A DNA stretch of 64,000 nucleotides from Dehalococcoidia bacterium (lineage in GTDB: Bacteria; Chloroflexota; Dehalococcoidia; GIF9; AB-539-J10), in the NCBI GenBank assembly GCA_016930935.1, contig JAFGFT010000008.1:1-64000 (forward strand), in the 5' to 3' direction. The translations under genes were made by a program, and so were the position numbers. The notes under the pieces are model-generated. The model searched no databases, was not told where the DNA came from, and saw nothing but the letters and a program-made list of their open reading frames with translations. Positions 44,881 through 54,260 of this stretch are shown here, in pieces; position 1 is the stretch's first letter; each line of letters begins with the position of its first letter.

Positions 44881-45034
44881 GAGCTCTCCCTTCCGTTGTC
44901 GTACTCTTTGCGGGTAGCAGTTCCCAAGTGAAGGGCACAATAACATAGACGACGGCGTTCCAACTATCGACATCGTGGATTTGGCATGGGTATCATGTGT
45001 GCTGTTGAATTGACGGTGCCTGGACGGAGGACAA

Positions 45035-45448
45035 TTGAAAGCGGCGACCGAGTATCTGTGGTTCAATACTGAGCACGAGCATGAGTATGTGAACATAACT
45101 GGCGAGGTTGAGCGTATCGTGGCGGCGAGCGGAATCCTGGAGGGATTCGTTCTCGTTTCCGCGATGCACATCACCGCAGGCGTCTATGTGAATGATGCGG
45201 AATCCGGTCTGATAGAGGATATTGATGAGTGGCTTGAGACCCTGGCTCCATTCCGCCCGGACTACCGCCATCATCGCACTGGCGAGATGAACGGCGATGC
45301 TCATCTGAAGAGTCTTCTTGTCCATCATGAAGTCATAGTACCTATCACGAAGGGCAGGCTGGACTTCGGGCCGTGGCAACAGATCTACTACGCTGAATTT
45401 GACGGACGTAGAAGAAAGAGAGTGGTCGTCAAAGCGATGGGTGAGTAG
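45035..45448 (+). CDS. YjbQ/UPF0047 family protein
   Basis: A 137-residue YjbQ-type protein starting with [75 protein letters not shown] are covered in pieces and match the family; its annotation is secondary thiamine-phosphate synthase. It precedes DUF362 paralogue B by about 55 bases on the same strand and is probably cotranscribed. Confidence 0.9.
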   Translation: MKAATEYLWFNTEHEHEYVNITGEVERIVAASGILEGFVLVSAMHITAGVYVNDAESGLIEDIDEWLETLAPFRPDYRHHRTGEMNGDAHLKSLLVHHEVIVPITKGRLDFGPWQQIYYAEFDGRRRKRVVVKAMGE

Positions 45449-45503
45449 CCAACGTCCGGACAATGACATAGCTGTGGCAGGGATTATTCGCGAGGAGAGT
45501 GAA

Positions 45504-46739
45504 ATGACGCAACGTGTAAGCATCACCAGGGTTGAGAATTGCGATTTCGACCGTGCGGTGGCAGAGGCGCTTGATCTGGCTGGCGGATTTGCCGAACTCA
45601 TAAAACCTGATTCGCGCGTGGTCGTGAAGCCGAACCTGAACCGACCCGCACCTTCAGGCAGTGGTGCGGTGACTGATGCACGCATGACCGAGGCAGTGAC
45701 GAAAGCAGTGCTTGACATGCGGCCGGCGTCCGTCGTGATTGCCGATGGCACGTCAGTTGGCTACGATGATGGGAGCTTCAGCACTGAAGATGTTTTCGAA
45801 GTCACCGGTACCTTCGCAGTTGCGCAACGACTGGGTGTGCCGTGCGTCTTTCTCAACTCGGATGAGGCTGTGACGCTCAGGGTTCCGGAGCCACGTGTGA
45901 TGGAAAGGGTGCTCGTGGCCAGGACTATCGTCGAGAGCGACGTTGTCATAAGCGTTCCAGTTCTCAAGACGCATCCCCGGACAGTCCTGACGAATTCCCT
46001 GAAGAACCTGTTTGGGGCCGTCGTGGGAATCGAGAAACGGACGAGTCACATGCTTGGTATCAATGAGGCGCTTGTCGACATTTTCTCGGTACTGCGCCCG
46101 GCGTACTCCATCGTGGATGCGAATGTGGCGAGCGAGGGCGTCTGGCGTGTGCCTGAAGATTCCAGGGTGATGGGCCTGGTTCTCGCAGCGAAGGATGCGC
46201 TTGCCGTCGACGTGGTCGGCAGTGCGCTCATTGGCATTGACCCCCACTCAGTGTTCTATCTGCGTGCCATGATGGAGTGGGCAGGCGAGGTGCACGGTCT
46301 TGACGATATCGAGATTGTTGGTGAGTCTCTGTGGGACAATGCCGAACGGTTCAAACCATCTTTTGACGTCTTCATGGAGGCGTTTCCGGATGTCACAGTG
46401 GTCACTGGAGACGAGTTTTGTGGTGGCTGCATCGCGGAGCTGCTGTCTGCTCTGAAGCATCTGAAGCAGGCTGGATATGAAGCTGAGATGAAGGGGCTCA
46501 AGATCCTGGTTGGCAATCCGACGGAGTTCGAGCCGGGCGATAAGATGGTCGTAATCGGTGGATGCAGCGAGGAGTTGGAAGATGTGGGTCATGTGGCTTC
46601 CGGTTGTCCTCCCAACGAAGACGATGTGCTTGAGGCTATCTGCGAGGCATGCGGTGCCGAGCCGTCGCTGGTGATGTCCATCCGTGACGAGACCCGTCGC
46701 AAGATATGGGATTCGACGAGGGACGTAATCACCAGATAG
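45504..46739 (+). CDS. DUF362-domain protein, paralogue B
   Basis: A 411-residue DUF362 protein, paralogue of the gene at 43154. VVVKPNLNRPAPSGSGAVTD, IADGTSVGYDDGSF, VPVLKTHPRTVLTNSLKNLFG and EKRTSHMLGINEALVDI match block by block, and CGGC puts Cys306 and Cys309 at the same positions. The end (RDETRRKIWDSTRDVI) also matches paralogue A. The start at 45504 follows GAGGAGAG. It may act as a heteromeric partner of paralogue A; this is inference. Confidence 0.8.
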   Translation: MTQRVSITRVENCDFDRAVAEALDLAGGFAELIKPDSRVVVKPNLNRPAPSGSGAVTDARMTEAVTKAVLDMRPASVVIADGTSVGYDDGSFSTEDVFEVTGTFAVAQRLGVPCVFLNSDEAVTLRVPEPRVMERVLVARTIVESDVVISVPVLKTHPRTVLTNSLKNLFGAVVGIEKRTSHMLGINEALVDIFSVLRPAYSIVDANVASEGVWRVPEDSRVMGLVLAAKDALAVDVVGSALIGIDPHSVFYLRAMMEWAGEVHGLDDIEIVGESLWDNAERFKPSFDVFMEAFPDVTVVTGDEFCGGCIAELLSALKHLKQAGYEAEMKGLKILVGNPTEFEPGDKMVVIGGCSEELEDVGHVASGCPPNEDDVLEAICEACGAEPSLVMSIRDETRRKIWDSTRDVITR

Positions 46740-46797
46740 GATGCCGTGATGCCCTGACTGGCATGCCTCAGGGCACATATCGAGGCAGAGTCGACTC

Positions 46798-48108
46798 CTA
46801 GATATCGTAGCGGTAACGGAGTACCTGTCGTCGAATCGCGGGGAAGACGAGTCCTGCCAACAGGACGGCGACTCCTGCTATCAAGGCAATGAGCTTCCAA
46901 TCTCCCTTGATAGCTGTGCTGCTGAATGACGGAAGGCTTATTCTGTCGAACATGCGAGACATGAAGCCAGGCGAGTCTTCTGTCTCGGCGAGTCTCACTG
47001 CTTCGGCCAGGGCTTGTGGTGTGGTGGCTGGCGCCACGGTGAAAGTGCCTGTCATTCCATTGACCGCTATCTCACACGTCGCTTCAGCCTGTGCGATGAG
47101 CGTGAACTCGACTGTGGTGCTCTCTCCCGGCCCCAGTGTGACTGTCTTCTGTTGAAGTATCTCGTCGTCAAGTATCAGGCTCAGAGGGCACGCGGCCTCA
47201 GGGGCATCTCCACCGTATTGCGTCACAACACTGACTGTAATCGTATCTCCCACAAGAGGCGCTGAAGGTACTATCGTTGGAGAACTGATACTGAATCCGG
47301 GTGCAGTGGCGGCAATCATGCCCTCGGGCTTCGGTAGCATGATGCCGAATTCGGTCAGATGACTGACATCGGCCGTCACCGTCATGTCATCCTCGTCTAC
47401 CACGGAGGGCAACTCCACCCAGGTATCATTCTCGTCGTCAAAGAAGGCCATGCGAAGCTGGCTGTCTCTCATACCCTCGGGAATCTCAGCGGGGTCAAAA
47501 TGGAGAACGACGGGCAGTGGGGGGTCGAAGGTGGCACCGTCAGGCTCGATATCGTAGATAGCTCCTATGATAAGCATGTCAGCGGGGATGTCGTGTGGTG
47601 TCTTCGGGAAGGCTGATACTTCAGTGAGTTCGTGGTCATCTTCGTCCAGGGCTGATGTGCCATCGGGGATGGATATGACGAAGACGGACTCGTCTGCAGG
47701 CTCTTCTTCTTCACTCCGGACAAAGTTCGCCGTCAGACTCTTGTGGTTATAAAATGGCGTCTCAAGAGGGTTCTCCGTGCTGGTGAGAGAGCCTGACCAA
47801 CTGGCGAACTCATAGCCCTTCGCTGGGACCGCCTCCAGAATTACACTATCTCCCTGCCAGATTTCGATTGAGTCCGATTCCAGTTCATCGCCGTCGACCT
47901 CGATGTATCCGGCCTCTTCGGGCGTGACATCAAAGGTAATCGTGATCTCAACGGTCTCGTCGTCGTTGCTGTAGTCGCCAGTTGGACAGCGGCCGGTGTT
48001 ACATGCGGCATTGAGGGCGGGGGGCAGCACGGCGAGCGTCAAGAACAGGGAGATGGCGAAAATGGGGAGAACTCTGTGGGTCATCAGTCGGCAGGTTGTT
48101 TTCTTCAT
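46798..48108 (-). CDS. Secreted, C-terminally anchored modular surface protein
   Basis: A 436-residue protein with a signal peptide (to about 34), an InlB-B-type repeat (about 48-130: GDSVILEAVPAKGYEFASWSG and NHKSLTANF), a middle beta domain (to about 265) with FDPAEIPEGMRDSQLRMAFF, a CARDB/Ig-like domain (about 275-370) and a C-terminal membrane helix (about 407-425) with a basic tail. It is probably a surface adhesin or sensor. The InlB-like repeat resembles the tail of the broken CHASE2 gene at 1430. Confidence 0.75.
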   Translation of the reverse strand: MKKTTCRLMTHRVLPIFAISLFLTLAVLPPALNAACNTGRCPTGDYSNDDETVEITITFDVTPEEAGYIEVDGDELESDSIEIWQGDSVILEAVPAKGYEFASWSGSLTSTENPLETPFYNHKSLTANFVRSEEEEPADESVFVISIPDGTSALDEDDHELTEVSAFPKTPHDIPADMLIIGAIYDIEPDGATFDPPLPVVLHFDPAEIPEGMRDSQLRMAFFDDENDTWVELPSVVDEDDMTVTADVSHLTEFGIMLPKPEGMIAATAPGFSISSPTIVPSAPLVGDTITVSVVTQYGGDAPEAACPLSLILDDEILQQKTVTLGPGESTTVEFTLIAQAEATCEIAVNGMTGTFTVAPATTPQALAEAVRLAETEDSPGFMSRMFDRISLPSFSSTAIKGDWKLIALIAGVAVLLAGLVFPAIRRQVLRYRYDI

Positions 48109-48267
48109 AAGGAATACACTCTTGGACGTTCGAGTCCGGGAGTTGGCAGAGAATCGAGGCTTGCCGAACTCACGATTGTCGTGAATCTACAACTGATTGT
48201 TGTCTGTTGTCAAATGCTACTTGGAATCTCGATGCGGAGGGAGTGTGGAAGGCGGACGCTCTGGTCT

Positions 48268-48291
48268 TATAATTAGTTGGCGATGCAACTA
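48268..48291 (+). promoter_or_regulatory. -10 box with adjoining dyad before the MATE gene
   Basis: TATAAT (48268-48273) is directly followed by the dyad TAGTTG-N6-CAACTA (48274-48291), so a bound repressor would block the promoter. The dyad looks like a MarR-type site, but no MarR gene is adjacent. Confidence 0.5.
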
Positions 48292-48317
48292 GTGTCTTGC
48301 TAGACTTGTTGGGTCAT

Positions 48318-49733
48318 ATGAAAGCGATGAAAGAGAATCACTCTGCGGGTGCTGCCCGACAGAACATGTTTGCGAATCAGCCCGTCAAGTCGCTTCTCTG
48401 GAGACTTGCCTTGCCTGCGATGGGCGGCATGCTGTCCATGGCTCTGTACAACGTTGTCGATACGATCTTCGTTGGCCGTGGGGTGGGCTCGCTCGCAATC
48501 ACAGGAGTGACACTGGCCTTTCCGGTAATGATGTTTACGATGGCCCTTGGGCAGATGGTGGGTATCGGTGCCGCGTCAATTGTGTCCAGAAACCTTGGGG
48601 CTGGTGATCTGAAGAAGGCCGAGTCAACGCTGGGAAATGCTGTTGCCTTGACTGTCATCATGGGATTGGTGATGACCGTTCTGGCATTGCTGAATATCTC
48701 CACCCTTCTGGAGTGGTTCGGTGCGTCTGACGTCGTCGCGCCCTATGCGCGTGACTATCTGTCTGTAGTCCTTGTCGGAACGTTGTTCGCGATGTTTGCC
48801 ATGGGCATCAACAACATCGCCCGCGCTGAGGGGAATGCGCGTGTCGCAATGATGTGCATGATTCTCGGTGCTGGCATCAACATCATCCTGGACCCCGTCT
48901 TCATATTCCTGTTGGATATGGGGGTGCGTGGGGCGGCGATAGCGACCGTCATCTCGCAGGTGCTCCAGGTGGCCTTCCTGATACGGTACTTCATTTCGAG
49001 CAAGAGCACCCTGAGGCTGAGCCCTGCGATTATCAGGTTGCATGGAAGGCTTGCCCGGGAAATCCTGGCCGTGGGAGCCCCCGCTTTCGTCAGGATGGGT
49101 GCCGCCAGCCTGATGGTTCTCATTATCAACAGAACACTCGGGTTCTACAGCGGTGACATGGCCATCGCGGCGTTTGGCATCGCGAACAGGGCCATGATGT
49201 TCGCTGCCATGCCACTGATGGGTATCGCGCAGGGGCTCCAGCCGGTACTCGGGTTTTCGTATGGTGCGAGACAGTATCGACGGGCTCTGGAGGTGACCAG
49301 ATATGCTCTTTTTGTTGGGACATGTGTATCGGTCATTGGCTTCCTGTTCCTTGCACTGGTGCCCGAGCCAATCGTCCGGATCTTCACCACGGATCCGGTG
49401 CTGATTGAGCAGGGTGTCTATGCGGCTGAGCGGATGTTTGTCGTGTTCTTCCTGGTGGGGTTCCAGATTGTGGGCTCAACGGTGTTTCAGGCTCTCGGCA
49501 AAGTGACGAAGTCGTTCATCACATCGACATCCAGACAGGTTCTCTTCTTCATACCTCTCGTTCTAGTCCTGCCCCGATTCCTGCAGGCAGACGGTGTCTG
49601 GCTGACTTTCCCTCTCAGTGACGCGCTGTCGTTTGTCTTGACTGCTGCGCTGATAGTACCGCAGCTTCGAGAGTTCAGCCGTAAGATGGACGAACCACTG
49701 CCGGTGGTGACTGGTGCAACCTCCAGTTCCTAG
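48318..49733 (+). CDS. MATE-family multidrug/toxin exporter
   Basis: A 471-residue, 12-helix MATE transporter of the NorM/DinF-like (prokaryotic) group. Blocks: LALPAMGGMLSMALYNVVDTIFVGR at the start is split around helix 1, GMGINNIARAEGNAR, and QGLQPVLGFSYGARQY in the second half. It exports cationic drugs or toxins by Na or proton antiport. The start may also be TTG at 48297. The promoter carries an operator-like dyad. Confidence 0.9.
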   Translation: MKAMKENHSAGAARQNMFANQPVKSLLWRLALPAMGGMLSMALYNVVDTIFVGRGVGSLAITGVTLAFPVMMFTMALGQMVGIGAASIVSRNLGAGDLKKAESTLGNAVALTVIMGLVMTVLALLNISTLLEWFGASDVVAPYARDYLSVVLVGTLFAMFAMGINNIARAEGNARVAMMCMILGAGINIILDPVFIFLLDMGVRGAAIATVISQVLQVAFLIRYFISSKSTLRLSPAIIRLHGRLAREILAVGAPAFVRMGAASLMVLIINRTLGFYSGDMAIAAFGIANRAMMFAAMPLMGIAQGLQPVLGFSYGARQYRRALEVTRYALFVGTCVSVIGFLFLALVPEPIVRIFTTDPVLIEQGVYAAERMFVVFFLVGFQIVGSTVFQALGKVTKSFITSTSRQVLFFIPLVLVLPRFLQADGVWLTFPLSDALSFVLTAALIVPQLREFSRKMDEPLPVVTGATSSS

Positions 49734-49783
49734 TCAGTTCTTCTTCACGTCATGGCTCTGACTGACTTTTCATCGCTGGGATT

Positions 49784-49802
49784 CCCGCGACGTCAGCGCG
49801 GG
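49784..49802. terminator. Hairpin after the MATE gene
   Basis: Arms CCCGCG and CGCGGG with a 7-nt loop, about 50 bases past the stop codon. Confidence 0.5.
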
Positions 49803-49900
49803 TGCGTGGAGTGGGTGCCTTCGTACAGATAAGCGTTCACACGCTATACTAAACAGGTTGTCGTTGCGGTGCCCGCTGTTGGCGGGCCGGTACAAGAGAA

Positions 49901-50923
49901 ATGCGTCCAAAGGCGATTGGCTTGCTGTCAGGAGGGCTCGACTCAGTCCTTGCTATCAGACTCGTGATGGAGCAGGGGATTGAAGTCGTGGCACTCCATG
50001 TCGTCCTTCCGTTCGTGGCCAGGTCGAAATGCGCCGGACCCGCAGCGGAATGGCTGGGGATTCGCCTGGTTGAACGGGAATTGGGAGAAGACTTCGTAGA
50101 TGTGCTGAGGAATCCGAAGTATGGCTACGGCAAAGGCTTCAACCCATGCATAGACTGTCACCTGTACATGCTTCGTATGGCGCGTCAACTTATGGAGGAT
50201 GAGGGAGCCGATTTCGTAGTGACCGGGGATGTGTTGAAGCAGAGACCCAAGAGCCAGACGCTGAACGCATTGGGTATAGAGGACAAGTGGTCAGGCCTCA
50301 AGGGGCTCATCGTGAGGCCTCTCAGTGGTGCGCAACTGGCGCCAACTTTGCCGGAGGCGGCGGGAGTGGTGGATCGGGCGAGATTCCTTTCTCTTATCGG
50401 CAAGAACCGAAAGCCACAGTTGGAGCTTGCTCGTGATATGGGTCTCACGGCTTTCAGCCCCCCCGCCGGTGGCTGCGCGCTCACCAATCGCGAGTTTGGG
50501 GTCAAGGCAAGGACCTTCTTCTCACTGGTGCCTCATGTGACGCTGGATGACCTCGCACTGTTGCGCTGGGGGCGTCATTTCTATCGGGCAGGCGCCCACA
50601 TAGTGGTGGGGAAAGACCGCAAAGAAAACAGCCACATCATGGAGTTGAGGAAGCCCGACGACGTGGTCTTTCGGGCCTCTGACGTGGGAAGCCCAATCGT
50701 GCTCCTGCGGGGCGAGGTGACGCAACTGACACTGGTGGCAGCCGCGCAGTTGACGGCCGTATACTCGGACACGTCTTCAGGGGACGTTGCGAACGTGAAG
50801 TACTTCGGCGCTGGTCTGCAGGGCAGCGTTGCCATAGAGCAGTCTGCGGGAGAGCAGGGGCCGGCCAACGGCCAGAACGGAGTGACCGCTCGAACGTGTC
50901 CCGTCCTGGCCCTGATGGGCTAG
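49901..50923 (+). CDS. PP-loop RNA-thiolation-like enzyme with C-terminal DUF814 (NFACT-R)
   Basis: A 340-residue protein. The ATP pyrophosphatase loop is LLSGGLDSVLAI (N-type PP-loop), followed by FNPCIDCHLYM, whose two Cys residues parallel the sulfur-handling site of MnmA-type 2-thiouridylases, and a second conserved Cys at GGCALTNREF. The C-terminal part (HIVVGKDRKENSHIMELR) is a DUF814/NFACT-R-type RNA-binding domain. It probably adenylates and thiolates a tRNA uridine. Its 3' end overlaps the convergent aminotransferase gene by four bases. Confidence 0.8.
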   Translation: MRPKAIGLLSGGLDSVLAIRLVMEQGIEVVALHVVLPFVARSKCAGPAAEWLGIRLVERELGEDFVDVLRNPKYGYGKGFNPCIDCHLYMLRMARQLMEDEGADFVVTGDVLKQRPKSQTLNALGIEDKWSGLKGLIVRPLSGAQLAPTLPEAAGVVDRARFLSLIGKNRKPQLELARDMGLTAFSPPAGGCALTNREFGVKARTFFSLVPHVTLDDLALLRWGRHFYRAGAHIVVGKDRKENSHIMELRKPDDVVFRASDVGSPIVLLRGEVTQLTLVAAAQLTAVYSDTSSGDVANVKYFGAGLQGSVAIEQSAGEQGPANGQNGVTARTCPVLALMG

Positions 50924-52293
50924 GCGTACCTCTCTTCTACCCTCCGGACGGCATCTTCTATGGCGTCACATACCATCGACAACTCTGAATCCGTGCTTGT
51001 CAGAGGCAGGTACATCGTGATGGTGTTGCCGTAGTGTGGGAACTGGCATGTCAGCAGGACACCGTGCTCTCGTCCAACTTCGTTTATGAGAGACGTGACT
51101 GCTGCGGGATCATCGAATCGTTCCTTCGTATTCTTGTCTCGCACTAGTTCGATGCCCTGTATCGCTCCGTTGATTCTGACGTCTCCGACGATTGAGGATT
51201 GTGATGCAAACGAGCGCAGGCGTGTTCCAGTTATGGTGCCTATCTCCTGCGCACGTTTGACGAGTCCGTGCTTTTCTACGTACTCGAGTCCCGCGAGTCC
51301 TGCGGCCGCAAGATACGCGAGTCCGCCGTAGGTGAATCCATGATGCATGCTCTCAGTCTTGACGATTACCTGTCCAATCTCCTCCGTCATGTGGGTCACC
51401 GCAAGTGCACCACAACCGGCCGATATCGACTTGCCGAGACAGATGATGTCGGGCACGATTCCGCGCTTTTCAGATTCGAACCATGCACCGGACTTGGCGA
51501 TTCCTGTGATTACTTCGTCGACAACGAGGAGAATGCCATATCGGGTGCATGTCTCCCGGATGGCTTTCATGTAGCCCTCAGGCGGTGGGACGATGCCGAG
51601 GCCTGTGTTGGTGCACTCCGTTATGACGCACGCGATGGTGTCCGGATCCTCAAACTGAATGACGCGCTCGAGGTCCCTTGCGCAGAGAAGGCGACATTCG
51701 GGATACGTCTTCTCGTACGGGCACCTGTAGCAATTGGGTGCATTGAAGGAGACGAAGCCTCCCATGAGAGGTTCGTAGGGTGCCCTGCGGAATGTGTGTC
51801 CGCTCGCGCTGGACATTCCGAGACTCATCCCGTGATAGTCTCCTGGTATGCGGTGAAGGATCTTGTACTTTCCTCCCTTTCCACACGCTTTCCAATACTG
51901 CCTGGCTATCTTGATGGCCCCTTCCGTCGCGTCCGTACCATTGCATCCGAAGATGCTGTACTTCAGGTCTCCGGGGGACAGGCTCGCAATCTTCTCCGCG
52001 AGCCTGAGAATTGGCCCTGTGGGTACGAAGAGGGGTGTGGTGGAAGGGATGCGTGCCATCTCTGACTTGAGCGCATCCATCACTTCTGGAAGTCCAAACC
52101 CAAGATATGAGGCAGATGCACACGATTCTGTGTCGAAAAGCTTGTTTCCCAGTATGTCTATCGCGTAGTTGCCCTCGGTCGAAGCGATGATTGAACCGGG
52201 CTTGCCGTAGAAGGACTCCCCTTTTGCAAAGCCGGAAACGTAGTACTCTCGTGCAAGTCTGACGAGTGTGTCAGTATCGTCTTGTTGATGCAT
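50920..52293 (-). CDS. Class III PLP-dependent aminotransferase
   Basis: A 457-residue aspartate-aminotransferase-family (omega) enzyme. The catalytic PLP-Lys is in CLGKSISAGCGALAVTHM, the preceding VVDEVITGIAKSG has the conserved Asp, and GMSLGMSSASGHTFRRAPYEP binds cofactor phosphate. It transfers amino groups from omega- or alpha-amino donors to a keto acid or aldehyde. GGGAG precedes the ATG. The substrate is not predictable from context. Confidence 0.9.
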   Translation of the reverse strand: MHQQDDTDTLVRLAREYYVSGFAKGESFYGKPGSIIASTEGNYAIDILGNKLFDTESCASASYLGFGLPEVMDALKSEMARIPSTTPLFVPTGPILRLAEKIASLSPGDLKYSIFGCNGTDATEGAIKIARQYWKACGKGGKYKILHRIPGDYHGMSLGMSSASGHTFRRAPYEPLMGGFVSFNAPNCYRCPYEKTYPECRLLCARDLERVIQFEDPDTIACVITECTNTGLGIVPPPEGYMKAIRETCTRYGILLVVDEVITGIAKSGAWFESEKRGIVPDIICLGKSISAGCGALAVTHMTEEIGQVIVKTESMHHGFTYGGLAYLAAAGLAGLEYVEKHGLVKRAQEIGTITGTRLRSFASQSSIVGDVRINGAIQGIELVRDKNTKERFDDPAAVTSLINEVGREHGVLLTCQFPHYGNTITMYLPLTSTDSELSMVCDAIEDAVRRVEERYA

Positions 52294-52589
52294 CGCTATA
52301 ACTCCCTGGAGACAGGGTCGGCTTTCCGGGCAATCGGTGGTATCTCTCCCCGCTCCGACATGATGGCAAAAGGTACATCAGGCTGGCCACGTTCGCAAGC
52401 GCATGCACGTCTGAATAAGGCCACATTCTTTGTGGTGGTGAAGACCTGTGTGCACTCGTCGGCGATATCTGCATAAGCACAAACGTTGTGGTAGTATCGT
52501 CAATCAACAACTCATGCGGAGCAGCTCATCAATGTACCTTCATGGATTGACGGGGAATATGAGTTGCTCGAACGCGAAGGAGGATGATT

Positions 52590-53051
52590 GTGTACAGGAA
52601 GATGCTGGTGCCCCTCGACACTTCTGACATTGCTGAGTGCGTCTTTGATCACGTGAGCGAGATTGCGACAGCGCGAGCAATTCCGGAGGTTGAACTGCTT
52701 GTTGTTGTGGAACCTGTCAGGCCTGCTGCTGTCGCCTATTTCGGCAGCGATCGCGTAGAGGAAGCCGAGGATACTGCCCGGAAATCAGCGGTCAGGTATC
52801 TCGACAAAGTGAAGGCGAATCTTGGTCTAACGACCTCAAACGTCAAAGTGAATGTTGTCTCTGGCCAGCCTGCGGATGAGATTCTCAAGTTTGTTGAAGA
52901 GAATGACGTTGACCTTGTAGTGATGAGTTCTCACGGAAACTCAGGTGTGTCCGGCTGGTTTCTTGGCAACACTGTGGAGAAGGTATTGCGACGTTCCATA
53001 GCCCCCGTGTTCCTTGTCCCCCACCCTTCATGTCGTCGCCCTGTTGCCTGA
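52590..53051 (+). CDS. Universal stress protein (UspA family)
   Basis: A 153-residue Usp. GTG at 52590 is preferred over ATG at 52584 because AAGGAGG lies six bases before the GTG and overlaps the ATG. YRKMLVPLDTSDIAECVFD and SSHGNSGVSGWFLGNTVEKVL match the family, with GxxGxxxG in the ATP loop. It is the closest relative in this window of the stress protein at 5814. Confidence 0.88.
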   Translation: MYRKMLVPLDTSDIAECVFDHVSEIATARAIPEVELLVVVEPVRPAAVAYFGSDRVEEAEDTARKSAVRYLDKVKANLGLTTSNVKVNVVSGQPADEILKFVEENDVDLVVMSSHGNSGVSGWFLGNTVEKVLRRSIAPVFLVPHPSCRRPVA

Positions 53052-53075
53052 ACGGACGCCTAGTGCGTGATTTGC

Positions 53076-53101
53076 GGCAGGACTCCTTTCGGAGTCCTGC
53101 C
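53076..53101. terminator. Strong hairpin terminator
   Basis: Perfect 11-bp arms GGCAGGACTCC and GGAGTCCTGCC with a TTTC loop, 25 bases after the stress-protein stop codon. Confidence 0.85.
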
Positions 53102-53141
53102 TTGATATGGAAAGACGACGCCCGACCATGTAGCATGGCAT

Positions 53142-53639
53142 GTGATGAGACATGTTCTTGGAATAGCATCTGCTGCCCTGGCTGCCGGTGACCCTGCCTT
53201 CCGCACTCTGGAATTGGATTTCCTCAGACTCGCCTACGCTGTGGCACATCTCAATGCGAAGGGAGACGACACGTGTGGATACATCGTCGTGCTCAGGCAG
53301 GAGATTCGTGATGTACTGCGACGTCTTCGCGCGAAATATGAGGTCGGAGATGGCGTCAACATTGTGTTTGCGAGTCTGCTTGTGAGTGACATGACCCGGC
53401 TGTCTGATGCCTCGGACCTGTTACAGAGTGACGATTCATCTGGAGCGGGCAGAGATATTGCAAGGGAAGTCGCATTGAGTAGTCTGCGCCGTGAGGTATT
53501 TGACCGTGAACCCTGCGTCGAGGAGCTGGTTTCTACCGTTACCTTGCCTTTCGACGTAGCGTGGGATTTCTACGGAGTGGTGCGGGATGATAGTCTGCAG
53601 TCTGAATCCGCGGTTGAAATGTCTCCCCGGCTGTTCTAG
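53142..53639 (+). CDS. Helical protein of unknown function
   Basis: A 165-residue protein, start GTG at 53142 or ATG at 53145, without a clear ribosome-binding site. It is mostly helical (AFRTLELDFLRLAYAVAHLN, VLRQEIRDVLRRLRAKYEVG) and has no recognised motif. Codon use is ordinary. Confidence 0.45.
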   Translation: MMRHVLGIASAALAAGDPAFRTLELDFLRLAYAVAHLNAKGDDTCGYIVVLRQEIRDVLRRLRAKYEVGDGVNIVFASLLVSDMTRLSDASDLLQSDDSSGAGRDIAREVALSSLRREVFDREPCVEELVSTVTLPFDVAWDFYGVVRDDSLQSESAVEMSPRLF

Positions 53640-53781
53640 CGCAGATGTGGCTGTTTCAGAACTGCGTATTGTGGACATGTGTTGTGGGTGTTGCCTATCA
53701 TGCAACAGTCAGTGACCGGGTCAGGACCGGAATCGAGGATGAGAGAGAGTATCACGGTGACACCGTCAACGGAGGTGGACA

Positions 53782-53928
53782 ATGGATCGCAACGTCCTGT
53801 TCGGGGTAGTTCTTCTGGTTCTCGGGATACTTGTGCTGGTCGCTCCCGGCTTCCTGCAGGCCGTGGTAGGAGTAGTGCTGATAGTTGTTGGCCTGCTTGC
53901 TGTCCTTGGTAGAAGGAACATTCTGTAG
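53782..53928 (+). CDS. 48-residue hydrophobic membrane protein (DUF3096-like)
   Basis: A very short gene, MDRNVLFGVVLLVLG, with two membrane helices split by a Pro-Gly turn (VLVAPGFLQ) and a basic end GRRNIL. The ATG follows GGAGGTGG. The pattern resembles the small DUF3096-type membrane peptides. Function unknown. Confidence 0.7.
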   Translation: MDRNVLFGVVLLVLGILVLVAPGFLQAVVGVVLIVVGLLAVLGRRNIL

Positions 53929-54260
53929 CAGCCTGTTGCGCCATCGCTGCTTCGCCGGATGGCGGCATCTGTTGTGTGTCAGCACGTCGGGCATGAGTGT
54001 CCTATCTGCTGGGCGACTGGTCCGTTCTCGTCGTCTATCGTGATGTTCTACTCTTCTTGCTTCGCCATGCATCTCCGTCTTCAGGTGAAGGTGCGGATGG
54101 GTGTGTTCTGAGCGAGGAGGTTCAGGCGAATCACTCCGCTGTGTGTGTTGAACCAGGATTACAGTGAGTGCTCACCCGCGCAGTGCAACGGATGTGGCCG
54201 GTACCCGTGTGAGGCAATGCCATTCCATCCGATGTGTCAGGGACAGACCGCTCCTCAGCA
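53929..54260. other. Intergenic region with one cryptic Cys-rich frame
   Basis: About 330 bases between the small membrane protein and the trehalose gene. The only candidate is the Cys-rich frame listed separately; nothing else was recognised. Confidence 0.4.
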
